From Acetobacteraceae bacterium (GTDB lineage Bacteria > Pseudomonadota > Alphaproteobacteria > Acetobacterales > Acetobacteraceae), in assembly GCA_031291725.1 (NCBI GenBank), contig JARLIM010000033.1:62001-126000 (forward strand): a stretch of 64,000 nucleotides of DNA. The letters run 5' to 3'. This document shows, one piece after another, positions 42,152 through 52,300 of the stretch. The position numbers and the translations under genes are program-made. Position 1 is the stretch's first letter; each line of letters begins with the position of its first letter. The notes beneath the pieces were generated by a model that worked only from the letters and a program-made list of their open reading frames with translations, was not told where the DNA came from and did no database searches.

Positions 42152-43117
42152 TTACTCGGCCGCTGTCGGTGCCGCCGCTGCCGCCGCCGCCTTGCCGTGC
42201 ACGCGCTTATGCATCCACGATGTCAGGATCGGCGTCAGCACCGCCGTCACGATCACCGAGGCCGCCACCTGCACGGTGGCAATCGGCGCAATGGCGGCAT
42301 AACTCGGATCAGCGGCCGCGATGGCCTTTGGCACCGCTGCCGAATTGCCGGCCGTGGACGAGGCCGCAGCGCCGGCAATGCCCGAGCCGCCCAGCGCCTT
42401 GTCGGCGAAAATGCAGGCAACGCCGGTGATCGCACACACCGCCACCCCCAGCAAAATGCCCGAAATACCGCCCTGCACCACGTTGGACAGGTTGATGTTC
42501 TGCCCCAGTGTGAACGCCATGAACGGCACAATCACCGGCTCATGCTTGCCGAAAAAGTCGCGCAGTTCAGAGTCGAGATTGCCCAGGAAGGCACCGACGA
42601 AAATCGGCGCAACCACCGAGACCATCGCAATCCAAGGAATATTGGCCAGACCGGCACCGACCAGGAAGATCATCGTGATGAAGGGGCCGGTTTCGATGCT
42701 CTGCGGCACATAGGTGCCAGCGTCTTCCTCGGTGCCCATCACGGAGGTCAGCGCCATGAACATGCCGCCATTGGTGTCGGAAAAAGCCACCATCAAAGCA
42801 AGGGTGGAGAAGCCGAACAGGCTGCCCCCGGCCAACCGCGCCACACCCAGCGCGATCACCATCGCAATCACCAGCTTGACCGCCATAATGCCGAAGCCGC
42901 GCTTGAGCATGCGTGGCGCGGCCTTGAGCGTCATCTTCGTGCCGACGGTGAACAGATACATGCCCAGCACGGTGTTATAGCCAACACTCGACAAGCCTTC
43001 GGTGAAACCGCCGATCTTGAGCAGATTGGGCGTGAAGGTGTTGATCAGCATGCCGATGAACAACGGCACCACCATCAAGCCACCCGGCACCTTATTGATA
43101 GCCGCCATGATACGCAT
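42152..43117 (-). CDS. kdgT: 2-keto-3-deoxygluconate permease
   Basis: An inner-membrane symporter for 2-keto-3-deoxygluconate and related sugar acids, 321 residues, about ten hydrophobic segments. Family motifs are IMAAINKVPGGLMVVPLFIGMLINTFTP at the start, LALMVAFSDTNGGMFMALTSVMG, GPFITMIFLVGAGLANIP, and AAASSTAGNSAAVPKAIA. The start at 43117 follows a GGGGGA site; the longer open frame adds unrelated residues. No sugar-acid catabolic genes lie beside it. Ala-rich C-terminal tail. Confidence 0.92.
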   Translation of the reverse strand: MRIMAAINKVPGGLMVVPLFIGMLINTFTPNLLKIGGFTEGLSSVGYNTVLGMYLFTVGTKMTLKAAPRMLKRGFGIMAVKLVIAMVIALGVARLAGGSLFGFSTLALMVAFSDTNGGMFMALTSVMGTEEDAGTYVPQSIETGPFITMIFLVGAGLANIPWIAMVSVVAPIFVGAFLGNLDSELRDFFGKHEPVIVPFMAFTLGQNINLSNVVQGGISGILLGVAVCAITGVACIFADKALGGSGIAGAAASSTAGNSAAVPKAIAAADPSYAAIAPIATVQVAASVIVTAVLTPILTSWMHKRVHGKAAAAAAAPTAAE

Positions 43118-43352
43118 GGATGTGTTCCCCCTATGCTTGTGACCCCCAGCTTGTTGACGCCAGGTTGACGCGATCGGCGTTTCGATATCGTCCGATAACG
43201 AGATTGGAGGACGCAACGAACGAAACGTCAAGAGCTGCGCGGTTTTGGGTCAGCACGGTTGACGGCAAACCGTTCGCAACCTTATCGATGACAAGCCGGT
43301 GCGGCAGAACGCGCGTGCGTCTGCTGTCGGCCGGGTGGGAAAGTTCTGGTTC

Positions 43353-44111
43353 GTGCACGCTGATTTTTCGTTCTATGCGATCGCAATTCCAGCGGTGATC
43401 CTGCTCGGACTGTCCAAGGGCGGATTGGCCGGCGTCGGCATGGCGGCCACCCCGATGCTGGCAACCGTGGTGCCCCCGTTGCAGGCGGCGGCGATCATCT
43501 TCCCCATCCTGCTCGTGCAGGATGCCATCACGGTCTATGCCTATCGCTACAGCTGGGACCGCCGCAACCTCATCCTGCTGCTGCCCGGAGCGGCGGTGGG
43601 CGTGGCGGCGGCGTATCTGACGGCCTCGATGGTGTCCGACACCGCGATCATGCTGATCATCGGCCTTGTCACCGTCGCCTTCTCGCTGTTGCAATTCCTC
43701 CGCCGCGTGCCGGAGGAGGTGACGGTGCACCCCGGCCATCTGACCGGATTTCTCTGCGGCGCGGCCTCTGGCTTCACCAGCATGATCGCCAATGCCGGCT
43801 CACCGCCGTTCCAGATGTATGTGATGCCGCAACGCCTGCCGCCGACATTGTTCGTGGGCACCAGCGCGGTGTTTTTCGGCGTGACGAACTATTTCAAGCT
43901 GATCCCGTTCATCCTGCTCGGCCAGTTCGACCGCACCACCCTGCTGACCACCGCCCTGCTGATGCCGCTGGCCATTGTCTCAACCTATGCCGGCGTCTGG
44001 CTGATCCGCCGCATGTCCTCGGCGCGGTTCTATCCGTTGATCAACGGGCTGCTGTTCGCAGTCGGCCTGCGTCTTGTATGGTCGGGTCTGCGTGGATATG
44101 GGGTGTTTTGA
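43353..44111 (+). CDS. Sulfite exporter TauE/SafE family protein
   Basis: A polytopic membrane protein of the TauE/SafE family, about 252 residues and eight hydrophobic segments. The first repeat motif is VILLGLSKGGLAGVGMAATPML and the second GFLCGAASGFTSMIANAGSPPFQMYVMPQ. Members export sulfite, sulfoacetate or other organosulfur anions; the substrate here is unknown. I favour the GTG at 43353, which gives the usual short N-terminus; an ATG at 43299 is the alternative. Divergent from kdgT. Confidence 0.85.
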   Translation: MHADFSFYAIAIPAVILLGLSKGGLAGVGMAATPMLATVVPPLQAAAIIFPILLVQDAITVYAYRYSWDRRNLILLLPGAAVGVAAAYLTASMVSDTAIMLIIGLVTVAFSLLQFLRRVPEEVTVHPGHLTGFLCGAASGFTSMIANAGSPPFQMYVMPQRLPPTLFVGTSAVFFGVTNYFKLIPFILLGQFDRTTLLTTALLMPLAIVSTYAGVWLIRRMSSARFYPLINGLLFAVGLRLVWSGLRGYGVF

Positions 44112-44354
44112 GATTGCCCCCCGGAGAATGCCAAATGATCGGATTCGCCGCAGTCTTCGACGCACAGGATGACGCAGGGCGCTACGGCAACGCCAGCGAA
44201 GCGCTGCGCTGCGCGCGCAATGACGCGGTGATATTGGTTCAACTCAACCTCACCGGGTCGAGCACGTAGAAGGCCCGCAGCCTACCCCCAACGCAGAGCG
44301 CATCGGCACAGGGGCATACTGACAAACCGCCCGCATTCCCTTATGTGATGCCGC
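44112..44354. other. Intergenic stretch before lepA with a repeat fragment
   Basis: No gene. Around 44195-44225 it contains GCGCTGCGCTGCGCGCGCAA then TGACG, the right end of the CCGTCATTG palindromic repeat family. No convincing promoter boxes, and no good ribosome-binding site before lepA. Confidence 0.4.
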
Positions 44355-46088
44355 ATGACGAAGACCGATCTCAGCCACATCCGCAACTTCTCCATCATCG
44401 CCCATATCGACCACGGGAAATCCACCCTGGCCGACAGGTTGATTCAGTTCACGGGTGCCCTCACCGCCCGCGAAATGACCGAGCAGGTGCTCGACAATAT
44501 GGATCTGGAGAAGGAGCGCGGCATCACCATCAAGGCCCAGACCGTGCGTCTGACCTACAAAGCCCACAATGGTGAGACCTACACGCTCAACCTGATGGAC
44601 ACGCCAGGGCATGTGGACTTCGCCTATGAAGTCTCCCGCAGCCTCGCCGCCTGTGAAGGCTCCTTGTTGATCGTCGATGCGTCGCAGGGCGTGGAAGCGC
44701 AGACGCTGGCCAATGTCTATCAGGCGCTCGATGCCCACCACGAAATCGTGCCGGTGCTCAACAAGATCGACCTGCCCGCCGCCGAGCCGGATCGGGTGAA
44801 GCAGCAGATTGAAGACGTCATCGGGCTGGATGCCTCCGATGCGGTGATGATCTCGGCCAAGACCGGCATCAACATCGAAGGCGTGCTGGAAGCCCTCGTG
44901 CATCGCCTGCCGCCGCCAACCGGCGATTCCGAGGCACCGCTGAAGGCGCTGCTGGTCGATAGCTGGTACGATGCCTATCTCGGCGTGGTCATTCTGGTGC
45001 GCGTCAAGGATGGCCGCCTGAAGCGCGGGCAGAAGATCCGCATGATGTCCAAGGGCTCCACCCACACCGTCGAACAGGTCGGCGTCTTCTCGCCGCGCAT
45101 GACGCCGGTGGACGAGCTTGGGCCGGGCGAGTTGGGCTACATCACGGCGGCCATCAAAACCGTCGCCGATTGCAACGTGGGCGACACCATCACCGACGAC
45201 CGCGCCCCGGCGGCCGAGGCGCTGCCCGGCTTCAAGCCGTCGATTCCGGTGGTCTGGTGCGGCCTGTTCCCGATCGACGCCGACGATTTCGAAAAGCTGC
45301 GCGAATCCCTCGGCAAGCTGCGGCTGAACGATGCCAGCTTCCATTACGAGGCGGAATCCTCGGCCGCGTTGGGCTTCGGCTATCGCTGCGGCTTCCTGGG
45401 CATGCTGCATCTGGAAATCATCCAGGAACGCCTGTCGCGTGAGTTCGATCTCGATCTGATCGCCACCGCCCCCAGCGTGGTCTACAAGCTGCGCAAGACA
45501 GACGGCACCGAGGAAGACCTGCACAACCCGGCCGATATGCCCGATCCCTCGGTGATCGACGTGATCTCGGAGCCGTGGATCAAGGCCAACATCATGGTGC
45601 CGGACGATTATCTCGGCTCCATCCTCACCTTGTGCAACGAGCGGCGCGGCCAGCAGGTCGATCTCACCTATGTCGGCACCCGCGCCATGGCGGTCTATCG
45701 TCTGCCGCTCAACGAGGTGGTGTTCGACTTCTACGACCGCCTGAAATCGGTCAGCCGCGGCTATGCCAGCTTCGACTACACCATGGACGGCTATGAGGAG
45801 GGCGATCTGGTGCGCATCTCCATCCTGGTCAATGGCGACCCGGTGGATGCACTCAGCTTCATCGCCCACAAATCCCAGGCGGATCGCCGTGGGCGCTCGA
45901 TTTGCGAAAAGCTGAAGGATCTCATCCCCAAGCAGCTGTTCAAGATCGCCATTCAGGCCGCCATCGGGGGCCGGGTGATTGCCCGCGAAACCATCGGCGC
46001 GCTGTCCAAGGACGTCACCGCGAAATGCTATGGCGGCGATATCAGCCGCAAGCGCAAGCTGTTGGAGAAGCAGAAAGAGGGCAAGTAG
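44355..46088 (+). CDS. lepA: Elongation factor 4 (LepA), cut short by an in-frame amber stop
   Basis: A ribosome-dependent GTPase that back-translocates or remodels ribosomes. It has 577 residues to a TAG at 46086-46088. GTPase motifs [20 protein letters not shown] and NKIDLPAA are intact, followed by domain II, the two alpha-beta domains with [27 protein letters not shown], and the LepA C-terminal domain. After the TAG the same frame continues for 23 codons as RMRQFGKVEIPQSAFLAALK and MDS to a TGA at 46158-46160. That is the normal conserved LepA end, giving about 601 codons against 599 in E. coli. The TAG stands where Lys (AAG) would be expected. The tail is lost unless the stop is read through. 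Confidence 0.95.
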   Translation: MTKTDLSHIRNFSIIAHIDHGKSTLADRLIQFTGALTAREMTEQVLDNMDLEKERGITIKAQTVRLTYKAHNGETYTLNLMDTPGHVDFAYEVSRSLAACEGSLLIVDASQGVEAQTLANVYQALDAHHEIVPVLNKIDLPAAEPDRVKQQIEDVIGLDASDAVMISAKTGINIEGVLEALVHRLPPPTGDSEAPLKALLVDSWYDAYLGVVILVRVKDGRLKRGQKIRMMSKGSTHTVEQVGVFSPRMTPVDELGPGELGYITAAIKTVADCNVGDTITDDRAPAAEALPGFKPSIPVVWCGLFPIDADDFEKLRESLGKLRLNDASFHYEAESSAALGFGYRCGFLGMLHLEIIQERLSREFDLDLIATAPSVVYKLRKTDGTEEDLHNPADMPDPSVIDVISEPWIKANIMVPDDYLGSILTLCNERRGQQVDLTYVGTRAMAVYRLPLNEVVFDFYDRLKSVSRGYASFDYTMDGYEEGDLVRISILVNGDPVDALSFIAHKSQADRRGRSICEKLKDLIPKQLFKIAIQAAIGGRVIARETIGALSKDVTAKCYGGDISRKRKLLEKQKEGK

Positions 46089-46160
46089 CGCATGCGGCAA
46101 TTCGGCAAGGTCGAAATCCCGCAATCCGCCTTCCTCGCCGCCCTGAAGATGGATAGCTGA
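46089..46160 (+). other. In-frame continuation of lepA after the amber codon
   Basis: Twenty-three sense codons and a TGA that encode the conserved LepA C-terminal tail (MRQFGKVEIPQSAFLAALK). Kept in frame and free of other changes, so the TAG is recent, read through, or a sequencing error. Confidence 0.85.
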
Positions 46161-46225
46161 TCCGTCTGCGGGCCTCGATGCGGCACCCCGTCACCGCGCA
46201 GCACGCGATGACGGGGCAGGCTGGA

Positions 46226-46948
46226 TCAATACATGTGCTGACCGCCGTTGATCGACAGCGTGGAGCCGGTGATGAAATCGCCTTCATCGGCCGTCAGGAA
46301 CGCCACGCCACGGGCGATGTCGTCGGCATGGCCAAGGCGGCCCATCGGGATCTTGGCGATGATCTTCTGCAACACATCCGGCGGCACCGCGCGCACCATG
46401 TCGGTATCGACATAGCCCGGCGCGATCGCGTTCACGGTGATGCCGAAGCGGGCACCTTCCTGCGCGAGCGCCTTGGTGAAGCCGTGAATGCCGGATTTGG
46501 CGGCGGCGTAGTTCACCTGACCATACTGACCGGCCTGACCGTTGATCGAGCCGATATTGACGATACGGCCGAACTTGGCGGCGCGCATGTCTTCAAAGGT
46601 CAGCTTGCACAGGTTGAAGCAGGAGCCAAGATTGGTGTCGATCACCGCATCCCACCACTCGCGCGTCATCTTCGCCAGCGTGCCGTCACGGGTGATGCCC
46701 GCGTTGTTGACCAGAATCTCAATCGGGCCAACTTCGGCGTGAATCTCCGCCACCGCCGTTTTGCAGGCTTCGAAATCGCCGGCGTCGAATTTCTTGACGA
46801 GAATGCCCGTCTCCTCGGCAAACGCCTTTGCGGCTTCGTCGTTACCGGCATAGCTTGCCACCACGATGCGGCCGGCAGCCTTCAGGTGACGGCTGATCTC
46901 TGCACCGATGCCACGTGTACCACCAGTGACCAGGGCTACTCTGCTCAT
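46226..46948 (-). CDS. phaB: Acetoacetyl-CoA reductase
   Basis: An NADPH-dependent short-chain dehydrogenase of 240 residues that reduces acetoacetyl-CoA to (R)-3-hydroxybutyryl-CoA for PHB synthesis. The cofactor motif TGGTRGIGAEI, NNAGITRDGTLAKM, the Ser in IVNIGSINGQAGQYGQ, the catalytic YAAAKSG and a C-terminal FITGSTLSINGGQHMY match PhaB closely. A GGAGTG site precedes the ATG. It is separated from phaC-phaA by the glycosyltransferase operon. Confidence 0.93.
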   Translation of the reverse strand: MSRVALVTGGTRGIGAEISRHLKAAGRIVVASYAGNDEAAKAFAEETGILVKKFDAGDFEACKTAVAEIHAEVGPIEILVNNAGITRDGTLAKMTREWWDAVIDTNLGSCFNLCKLTFEDMRAAKFGRIVNIGSINGQAGQYGQVNYAAAKSGIHGFTKALAQEGARFGITVNAIAPGYVDTDMVRAVPPDVLQKIIAKIPMGRLGHADDIARGVAFLTADEGDFITGSTLSINGGQHMY

Positions 46949-47123
46949 TTTATTTCACTCCAAGCGTTTGTAAACGCAACTTAACACCAAAACACAGCCA
47001 CGCCAGGGACAGAATTGCCTTTTTTGCGAAATTCCGTTGCCGTTGCCGCGTCGTCCCACGCGCCGATTGCAGGAAGAACAACATTCTGGTTCAACCGTGA
47101 AGATGAAATCGAGGAGCCAATTG

Positions 47124-50087
47124 GTGTCAGCACCGCAGAAATCTGCGCCAACGAAGGCCGCGCCTCCGTCTCCGCCACCATGCCCGTGGGAGATATTCGA
47201 AGCCGACTGGTACGCCGCAACCTATATGCGCCGCCTCAATCCTGGCGATCCATCTGATCCGTTTACGCATTACACCCGCTTGGGCACGCGGCGCGGGGCG
47301 TCACCGAATCGTTACTTCGATGAGTCATGGTATCTCTCGCGCTATCCCGAGGTGCGGGCGGCCGTTCAGCGCAGCGAATTTTCCAGCGGCTTTGCGCATT
47401 ACTGCGCCGCCGGGTTCCTGACGCATAATCCGCATTGGCTGTTCAACGAGGCGCTCTACCGTACCCGCCACCCGGACGCGCATGACGCGCGGCTGACCGA
47501 ATTGCAGATGCGCAACGCCTATCAGCATTATCTGTTGATCGGCCAAAATCAGACGGTCAGCGGCTCGTATTTTTTCGATCCGCAGCTGTTGGTCGATGCC
47601 ACCAACATCGCCGAACAGCCCTTCTCCGCCCTGCTCGGCTCGCCCTGGCTCGGCAATTTGCGGCTGTCGCCCTATTTCGATCCCGATTGGTATCTCGCCG
47701 CCCATCCGCATGTGGAGGACGAGATTGCCGAGGGTTGGTATGGCAGCGCGCTGCATCACTACCTGACCAATCCCAACCCTGCGAATTTCCCCGGCAGTGC
47801 GGATTTCGACGAGGCGTTCTATGCCGCCCGCTACCCCGATATCGGCGAGGCCATCGCCATCGGGGAGATGCGCAGCGGGTTGCAACATTACATCTTCCAC
47901 GGCCGCTTTGAGGACCGCCAGCCCTCGCCCTGGTTCGATCCGCTGTTCTATCGCCGCAACCATGCCGTCTCCTCGGCGCTGATGAACACGCCAGGGCTGA
48001 CGGCGTTCGATCATTATCTGCAATTCGGCAAAAAGCTTGGCCTGCCCACCATCCGCTCGCCCTACGCCACCCCGATTGCCGAGCGGCCGGGCCAGGAAGT
48101 GGCGGGCAAGGACATCTTCACCCGCTTTGCGCATCTGTGGTCGATGACCGCCATCGGCGCGCCGCTCCAACTCGCCCAGCCGGAAGCGCCGGATGTGAGC
48201 GTGATTATCTGCGCCTATAATCAGTTCGACCTGACGATGCAGACCCTGCTCTCCCTGTCCGGCAACACCGGGGTGAGCTTTGAGACCATCCTGATCGACA
48301 ACGCCTCCATCGATGACACCCGCGCCATCGAACGGCGGGTGAACGGGCTGCGGCTGCTGCGCAACGAGACCAATCTGGGCTTCCTGCACGCCAGCAACCA
48401 GGGCATCGGCGCAGCCCGCGGTCGCTATGTGCTGCTGCTCAACAACGATGTCGTCCTGCCGCCCAACGCGCTCGCCAATGCCGTGCGTCGGATGGATGAC
48501 GATGCCAGCATCGGTGCCCTGGGCGGCAAGGTGGTGCGCACGCATGGGCTGTTGCAGGAAGCCGGTTGCGTGCTGTTCAGCGATGGCAGCTCGGCCGGCT
48601 ATGGGCGGGACCGCGATCCGTTCGAGCCGGAATTCAGCTTCCCGCGCGATGTCGATTACGTCTCCGGCCTGTTCCTGATGCTGCCGCGCCCGTTCATGCT
48701 CGAATTGGGCGCGCTCGATACCCGTTTTGCGCCCGCCTATTACGAAGACACCGATCTGTGCGTGCGGGTCTGGAAAGCCGGTCGCCGCGTGGTCTACGAT
48801 CCCAATGTGGTCATCGTGCATCTGGAATACGGCTCGGCGCGCAATCCGAATGGGCCGGTGACGTTGATGCGGCGCAATCAGGATATTTTCCTGTCCAAAC
48901 ACCGCGACTTCCTGCTCGCCAAACAGCCGCCCAACGCCGCCCGCGCTATTCTTGGCCGCTCCACCACCCGCCGTCGCCGCGTGTTGGTGATCGAGGACAC
49001 CATCCCTTACCGCAACATCGGCTCGGGCTTCGTGCGTGCCAACGATGTGGTGGCAAGCCTGGTCTCGCTCGGCTGCGAGGTGACGGTGTTCCCGATGAAC
49101 CCGGTGCAATTGCCGCCAAATCCGCGCGACGGCTTCGATGAAAGCGTCGAATTGCTCTGGGATCGCTGCATTGAGGATGTCGCCGCCTTCCTGTTGGAGC
49201 GGGCCGAGTATTACGACGCCGTATGGGTCTGCCGGGCGCATAACCTGGACCGGATTTCCGGCGTGGTGGGGCCGAATGGCTGGGGGCCGATTGGCCGCGT
49301 GCGCACCATTCTGGATACCGAGGCACTGGCCTGCAATCGCGAGGCGGTGCAATGCGAATTGGAAGGCCGCCGCTTCGATCTCAGCCGGGCGCTGAAGCGC
49401 GAGATGAAATTCGCGCATCTGGTGCAGGATATCGTCAGCGTCAGCGCGCGCGAACAGGCACAGCTGAAAAAGATCGGCCTGCCGCGCGTGCATGTGCTCG
49501 GCCACGCCATGCAGGCCGCGCCGCTCGACACCCCGTTCGACGACCGCCGCGACCTGCTCGCTCTGGGCGCGCTCTATGGGCCTGACACGCCGAATGTGGA
49601 CGGGCTGCGCTGGTTCATCGCCGAGGTGTGGCCGCTGGTGCGCAAGACGCTCAAACACCTGCGTCTGCACATTGCCGGCTTCATTGCCACCGGCTTCGAG
49701 CCCGGCACGATGTTCGACGCACCGGGGGTGATCTTCCATGGCCCGGTGGACGACCCGACCGCGCTCTACGCCAAAAGCCGGCTCTTCCTTGCCCCCACCC
49801 GCTTCGCCGCAGGCATCCCGTTCAAGGTGCATGAGGCGGCGGCACGTGGGTTGCCGGTGATGGCAACCACGCTGATCGCCGAACAGCTCGGTTGGACGCC
49901 GGGCGTGGAACTCGCCGCCGCCCCCGCCGATGCCGCAGCCTTCGCCGCTGCGCTGATCGCCGCCTACACCGATGACGCCGGATGGCACACAATCCGTGAC
50001 GCCGCCCTGGCGCGACTGGCCGCCGAATGCAGCCCGGCTGCCTTCACCGCGACCGTTGAAGCCGTGCTGACCGGGCGCCCCGTGTGA
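47124..50087 (+). CDS. Large bifunctional glycosyltransferase (GT2 plus GT4-like) with FD-WYL repeats
   Basis: A 987-residue cytosolic protein. Residues about 25-320 are six or seven degenerate repeats of the form FDxxWYLxxYPDV with a closing LxHYxxxG (for example YFDESWYLSRYPEV and YFDPDWYLAAHPHV). A GT2 domain starts near 358 (VSVIICAYNQ), has LLNNDV at about 438-443 in place of DxD, and YYEDTDLCVRVW. From about 615 a GT4-like domain follows with a late FKVHEAAARGLPVMAT donor-binding region. The GTG at 47124 has a GAGGAG site; an ATG at 47037 or 47103 is possible. First gene of a five-gene glycan operon; it overlaps the next gene by 4 nt. Confidence 0.88.
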   Translation: MSAPQKSAPTKAAPPSPPPCPWEIFEADWYAATYMRRLNPGDPSDPFTHYTRLGTRRGASPNRYFDESWYLSRYPEVRAAVQRSEFSSGFAHYCAAGFLTHNPHWLFNEALYRTRHPDAHDARLTELQMRNAYQHYLLIGQNQTVSGSYFFDPQLLVDATNIAEQPFSALLGSPWLGNLRLSPYFDPDWYLAAHPHVEDEIAEGWYGSALHHYLTNPNPANFPGSADFDEAFYAARYPDIGEAIAIGEMRSGLQHYIFHGRFEDRQPSPWFDPLFYRRNHAVSSALMNTPGLTAFDHYLQFGKKLGLPTIRSPYATPIAERPGQEVAGKDIFTRFAHLWSMTAIGAPLQLAQPEAPDVSVIICAYNQFDLTMQTLLSLSGNTGVSFETILIDNASIDDTRAIERRVNGLRLLRNETNLGFLHASNQGIGAARGRYVLLLNNDVVLPPNALANAVRRMDDDASIGALGGKVVRTHGLLQEAGCVLFSDGSSAGYGRDRDPFEPEFSFPRDVDYVSGLFLMLPRPFMLELGALDTRFAPAYYEDTDLCVRVWKAGRRVVYDPNVVIVHLEYGSARNPNGPVTLMRRNQDIFLSKHRDFLLAKQPPNAARAILGRSTTRRRRVLVIEDTIPYRNIGSGFVRANDVVASLVSLGCEVTVFPMNPVQLPPNPRDGFDESVELLWDRCIEDVAAFLLERAEYYDAVWVCRAHNLDRISGVVGPNGWGPIGRVRTILDTEALACNREAVQCELEGRRFDLSRALKREMKFAHLVQDIVSVSAREQAQLKKIGLPRVHVLGHAMQAAPLDTPFDDRRDLLALGALYGPDTPNVDGLRWFIAEVWPLVRKTLKHLRLHIAGFIATGFEPGTMFDAPGVIFHGPVDDPTALYAKSRLFLAPTRFAAGIPFKVHEAAARGLPVMATTLIAEQLGWTPGVELAAAPADAAAFAAALIAAYTDDAGWHTIRDAALARLAAECSPAAFTATVEAVLTGRPV

Positions 50088-51229
50088 GCGAGGCCGTGGC
50101 CGAGCTGCCGCCGGATATCGACTTCACCACGGTGGTGGAGCCGACCGAGGCGGAGCTTGCCATCAATCGCTGGCACGGCCTTATTCCGGTGCGCCCCGGC
50201 GAGGCGGCAGCGCCGGGCGGCGCGGTGAAGCTGATCAATGCCGGCGAATCCGAGCCCTGGTACCGCCATGTTCATGGCCTGACCGCCGACATTCCGCCCC
50301 TCGGCGTGGCGGTTCTGGACAATGTGACGCTCTCCGGACCCGGCTATCTGTTCCGCGATGGCGCGATGCTCACCGATGGCAGCGAACCCTTTCAGGTTGC
50401 CCGCCGCTTCGCCGAAGCCGAACAACTGCCCACCGAGACGCTGATGCGGCGAGAGCGGCAGGTGGTGGTGATCGACCCGGTGCTGCTGATCTGCGGTCCC
50501 GGTCATGCGATGTGGGGGCATTGGCTGTTGGATTTCCTGCCCCGGCTTGCCGTGGCGCAGGCCGTGTTGGGGGAGATGTTCACCCGCTGCGTCATCCCGG
50601 TGCCCACCGACACGCCGCCATGGGTGGATGCACTGCTCGCCCAGGCATTCGGCCTCAAGCGGGAGCGGCTGCTGCGCTATGACCGCAGGCGGGAGACGCT
50701 GCTGTGTCGACGCGCCTGTGTGCCGAGCCATGCACATCACAACTACTTCCTGCACGGCTTCATGGCGGATTTCTATCGTCGCATGGCACCGCCTGCGGCC
50801 GACATGCCACGCAGGCTGTTCGTCACCCGCCGCCCGTTCACCGAAGCCACCCCCAGCGCCGCGCATCGCTGTGTGCAGGACGCGGATTTCGAGGCACTGG
50901 CCGTGGCGCGCGGTTTCACGGTGGTGGCCCCGGAGACACTGGATTTCGCCACACAATGGGCCATGTTCTCCCAGGCGGAAGCGATTATCGGGATCTGCGG
51001 TTCGGGCATGCACAACGCCCTCTTCGCCCCGCCCGGTGCGATGGTGGGGCAAGTGGGCATGCCGAACGCTCACCAGTCCCGCATCGCCGCGGTTTGCGGG
51101 CAGTCAGTGGCTTATGTATTTCCAGACACCGCCGAACCGGACGGGCATGGCGCGTTGGGGATGCAGGTGGCAAGCGCGGCGCTGGAGCAGCTTTTCGATG
51201 CTCTGGCGGCTGGTCCGGCGGGCTGGTAA
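50084..51229 (+). CDS. Glycosyltransferase family 61 protein
   Basis: A 381-residue protein of the GT61 (DUF563) family. The core GPGHAMWGHWLLDFLPRLAVAQ and the late segment SQAEAIIGICGSGMHNALFAPPGAMVGQVG are diagnostic; RRLFVTRRPF lies between. GT61 enzymes transfer xylose or other sugars; in bacteria they occur in surface-glycan clusters. No signal peptide. GTG start overlapping the previous stop (GTGA), so it is coupled. Confidence 0.87.
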   Translation: MSEAVAELPPDIDFTTVVEPTEAELAINRWHGLIPVRPGEAAAPGGAVKLINAGESEPWYRHVHGLTADIPPLGVAVLDNVTLSGPGYLFRDGAMLTDGSEPFQVARRFAEAEQLPTETLMRRERQVVVIDPVLLICGPGHAMWGHWLLDFLPRLAVAQAVLGEMFTRCVIPVPTDTPPWVDALLAQAFGLKRERLLRYDRRRETLLCRRACVPSHAHHNYFLHGFMADFYRRMAPPAADMPRRLFVTRRPFTEATPSAAHRCVQDADFEALAVARGFTVVAPETLDFATQWAMFSQAEAIIGICGSGMHNALFAPPGAMVGQVGMPNAHQSRIAAVCGQSVAYVFPDTAEPDGHGALGMQVASAALEQLFDALAAGPAGW

Positions 51230-51296
51230 GGGTTTTGCAAGGTGACGACATCGCTTCGCCTGGCACCGGGTCCAGGCAGACGATCGAGGAGGCAGT

Positions 51297-52298
51297 GTGT
51301 CGGCAGATGTGAAGCAGACGATCAACGACATCAACGCGGCATCCCCGCGTGATCGCGCGCGACTGATCGATTCGGCGGCCAACCAAACGGCAGCGCGGCA
51401 TTTCGACCTGCTGCGCGGCTCACCAGACTGGCAACCACAACCGCCACAGACCATCCCGGCACTGGCCAATGCGGCGATCTGCATGATGGTCAAGGATGAG
51501 GGCGACATCATCGTCCAGAGCCTGACCCATCATTACAATCTCGGCTTTCGGCGCTTTTTCATTCTCGACAATAACAGCACCGACGCCACCCCCGCCCTGA
51601 TCGCCGATTTTCGCACGCGCTATCAGGATGCCGGTGTCTTCTGTGCCTCGGATTACATCGTGGGGCACTATCAGGCGGTGAAGATGAACGCCCTGGCGCG
51701 GTTCGTGGAAACCTACCTGCAATATGAGGAACAGAAGCTGGAATGGCTGTTCTTCATCGACACGGATGAATTGATCACCTGCGCCGGTCCTGATCCGGTG
51801 GCCAGCGCCGCCCAACTGGGCGCGATGTTGAGCAATCCGACGTTCAATCTGATCTATTTTCACTGGGCCCAATGCGCCAGCCGCACCCTGCTGCGCTCGC
51901 TGCAAGGTCAGCAGGATCTGTTCGAGGCCTTCCCGGTGGTCTGGCCCAAGATGAAGGTGACGGTGCCGAAAGTGGCCATCCGCGCCGGCTCGGCCTTGCA
52001 GGTGATCCAGGGCAATCACGGCGTCGAGTCATTCCCCTACCCCGCCCAAACCGCGGCCTTGGCCGCCGCCGCCGGATTTTACATGTTCCACTTTCCCAAC
52101 CGCTCCGTGGAACAACTGCGCCGCAAGCTGGTCAACGGCAATCTGGCCCTGAAATCCAGCGCCCAGGATGCCGGCATCCAAAACACGGCCGGGCATTGGC
52201 GCACCTATCACGAATGGTATCTCAAGCACGGCGATGCGGCGCTGGAGGGCATTCTGCGTGAGCACATCACCGGTTGTCTGGAGCCGGTGGGAGGCTGA
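51297..52298 (+). CDS. Glycosyltransferase family 2 / GT92-like protein
   Basis: A 333-residue protein. AAICMMVKDEGDIIVQSLTHHYNLGFRRFFILDNNSTD and LEWLFFIDTDELITC (DxD) match the Glyco_tranf_2_4/GT92-like group, which often adds galactose or a related sugar. The C-terminal half contains a His-rich FYMFHFPNRS and GHWRTYHEWYLKHGD. GTG start with a GGAGG site. Third gene of the operon. Confidence 0.87.
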   Translation: MSADVKQTINDINAASPRDRARLIDSAANQTAARHFDLLRGSPDWQPQPPQTIPALANAAICMMVKDEGDIIVQSLTHHYNLGFRRFFILDNNSTDATPALIADFRTRYQDAGVFCASDYIVGHYQAVKMNALARFVETYLQYEEQKLEWLFFIDTDELITCAGPDPVASAAQLGAMLSNPTFNLIYFHWAQCASRTLLRSLQGQQDLFEAFPVVWPKMKVTVPKVAIRAGSALQVIQGNHGVESFPYPAQTAALAAAAGFYMFHFPNRSVEQLRRKLVNGNLALKSSAQDAGIQNTAGHWRTYHEWYLKHGDAALEGILREHITGCLEPVGG

Positions 52299-52300
52299 CC

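Noticed and set aside
46086-46088. Alternative genetic code with reassigned TAG or TAA
   Set aside because: Other genes here end normally at TAG (gpsA) and TAA (rlmJ, rplT), so general reassignment is excluded.
44250-46124. 624-residue open frame antisense to lepA
   Set aside because: Shadow of lepA; His/Asp-rich antisense composition and no recognisable motif.
47325-49988. 887-residue open frame antisense to the large glycosyltransferase
   Set aside because: Shadow of the coding strand; composition typical of antisense frames, no ribosome-binding site or domain.
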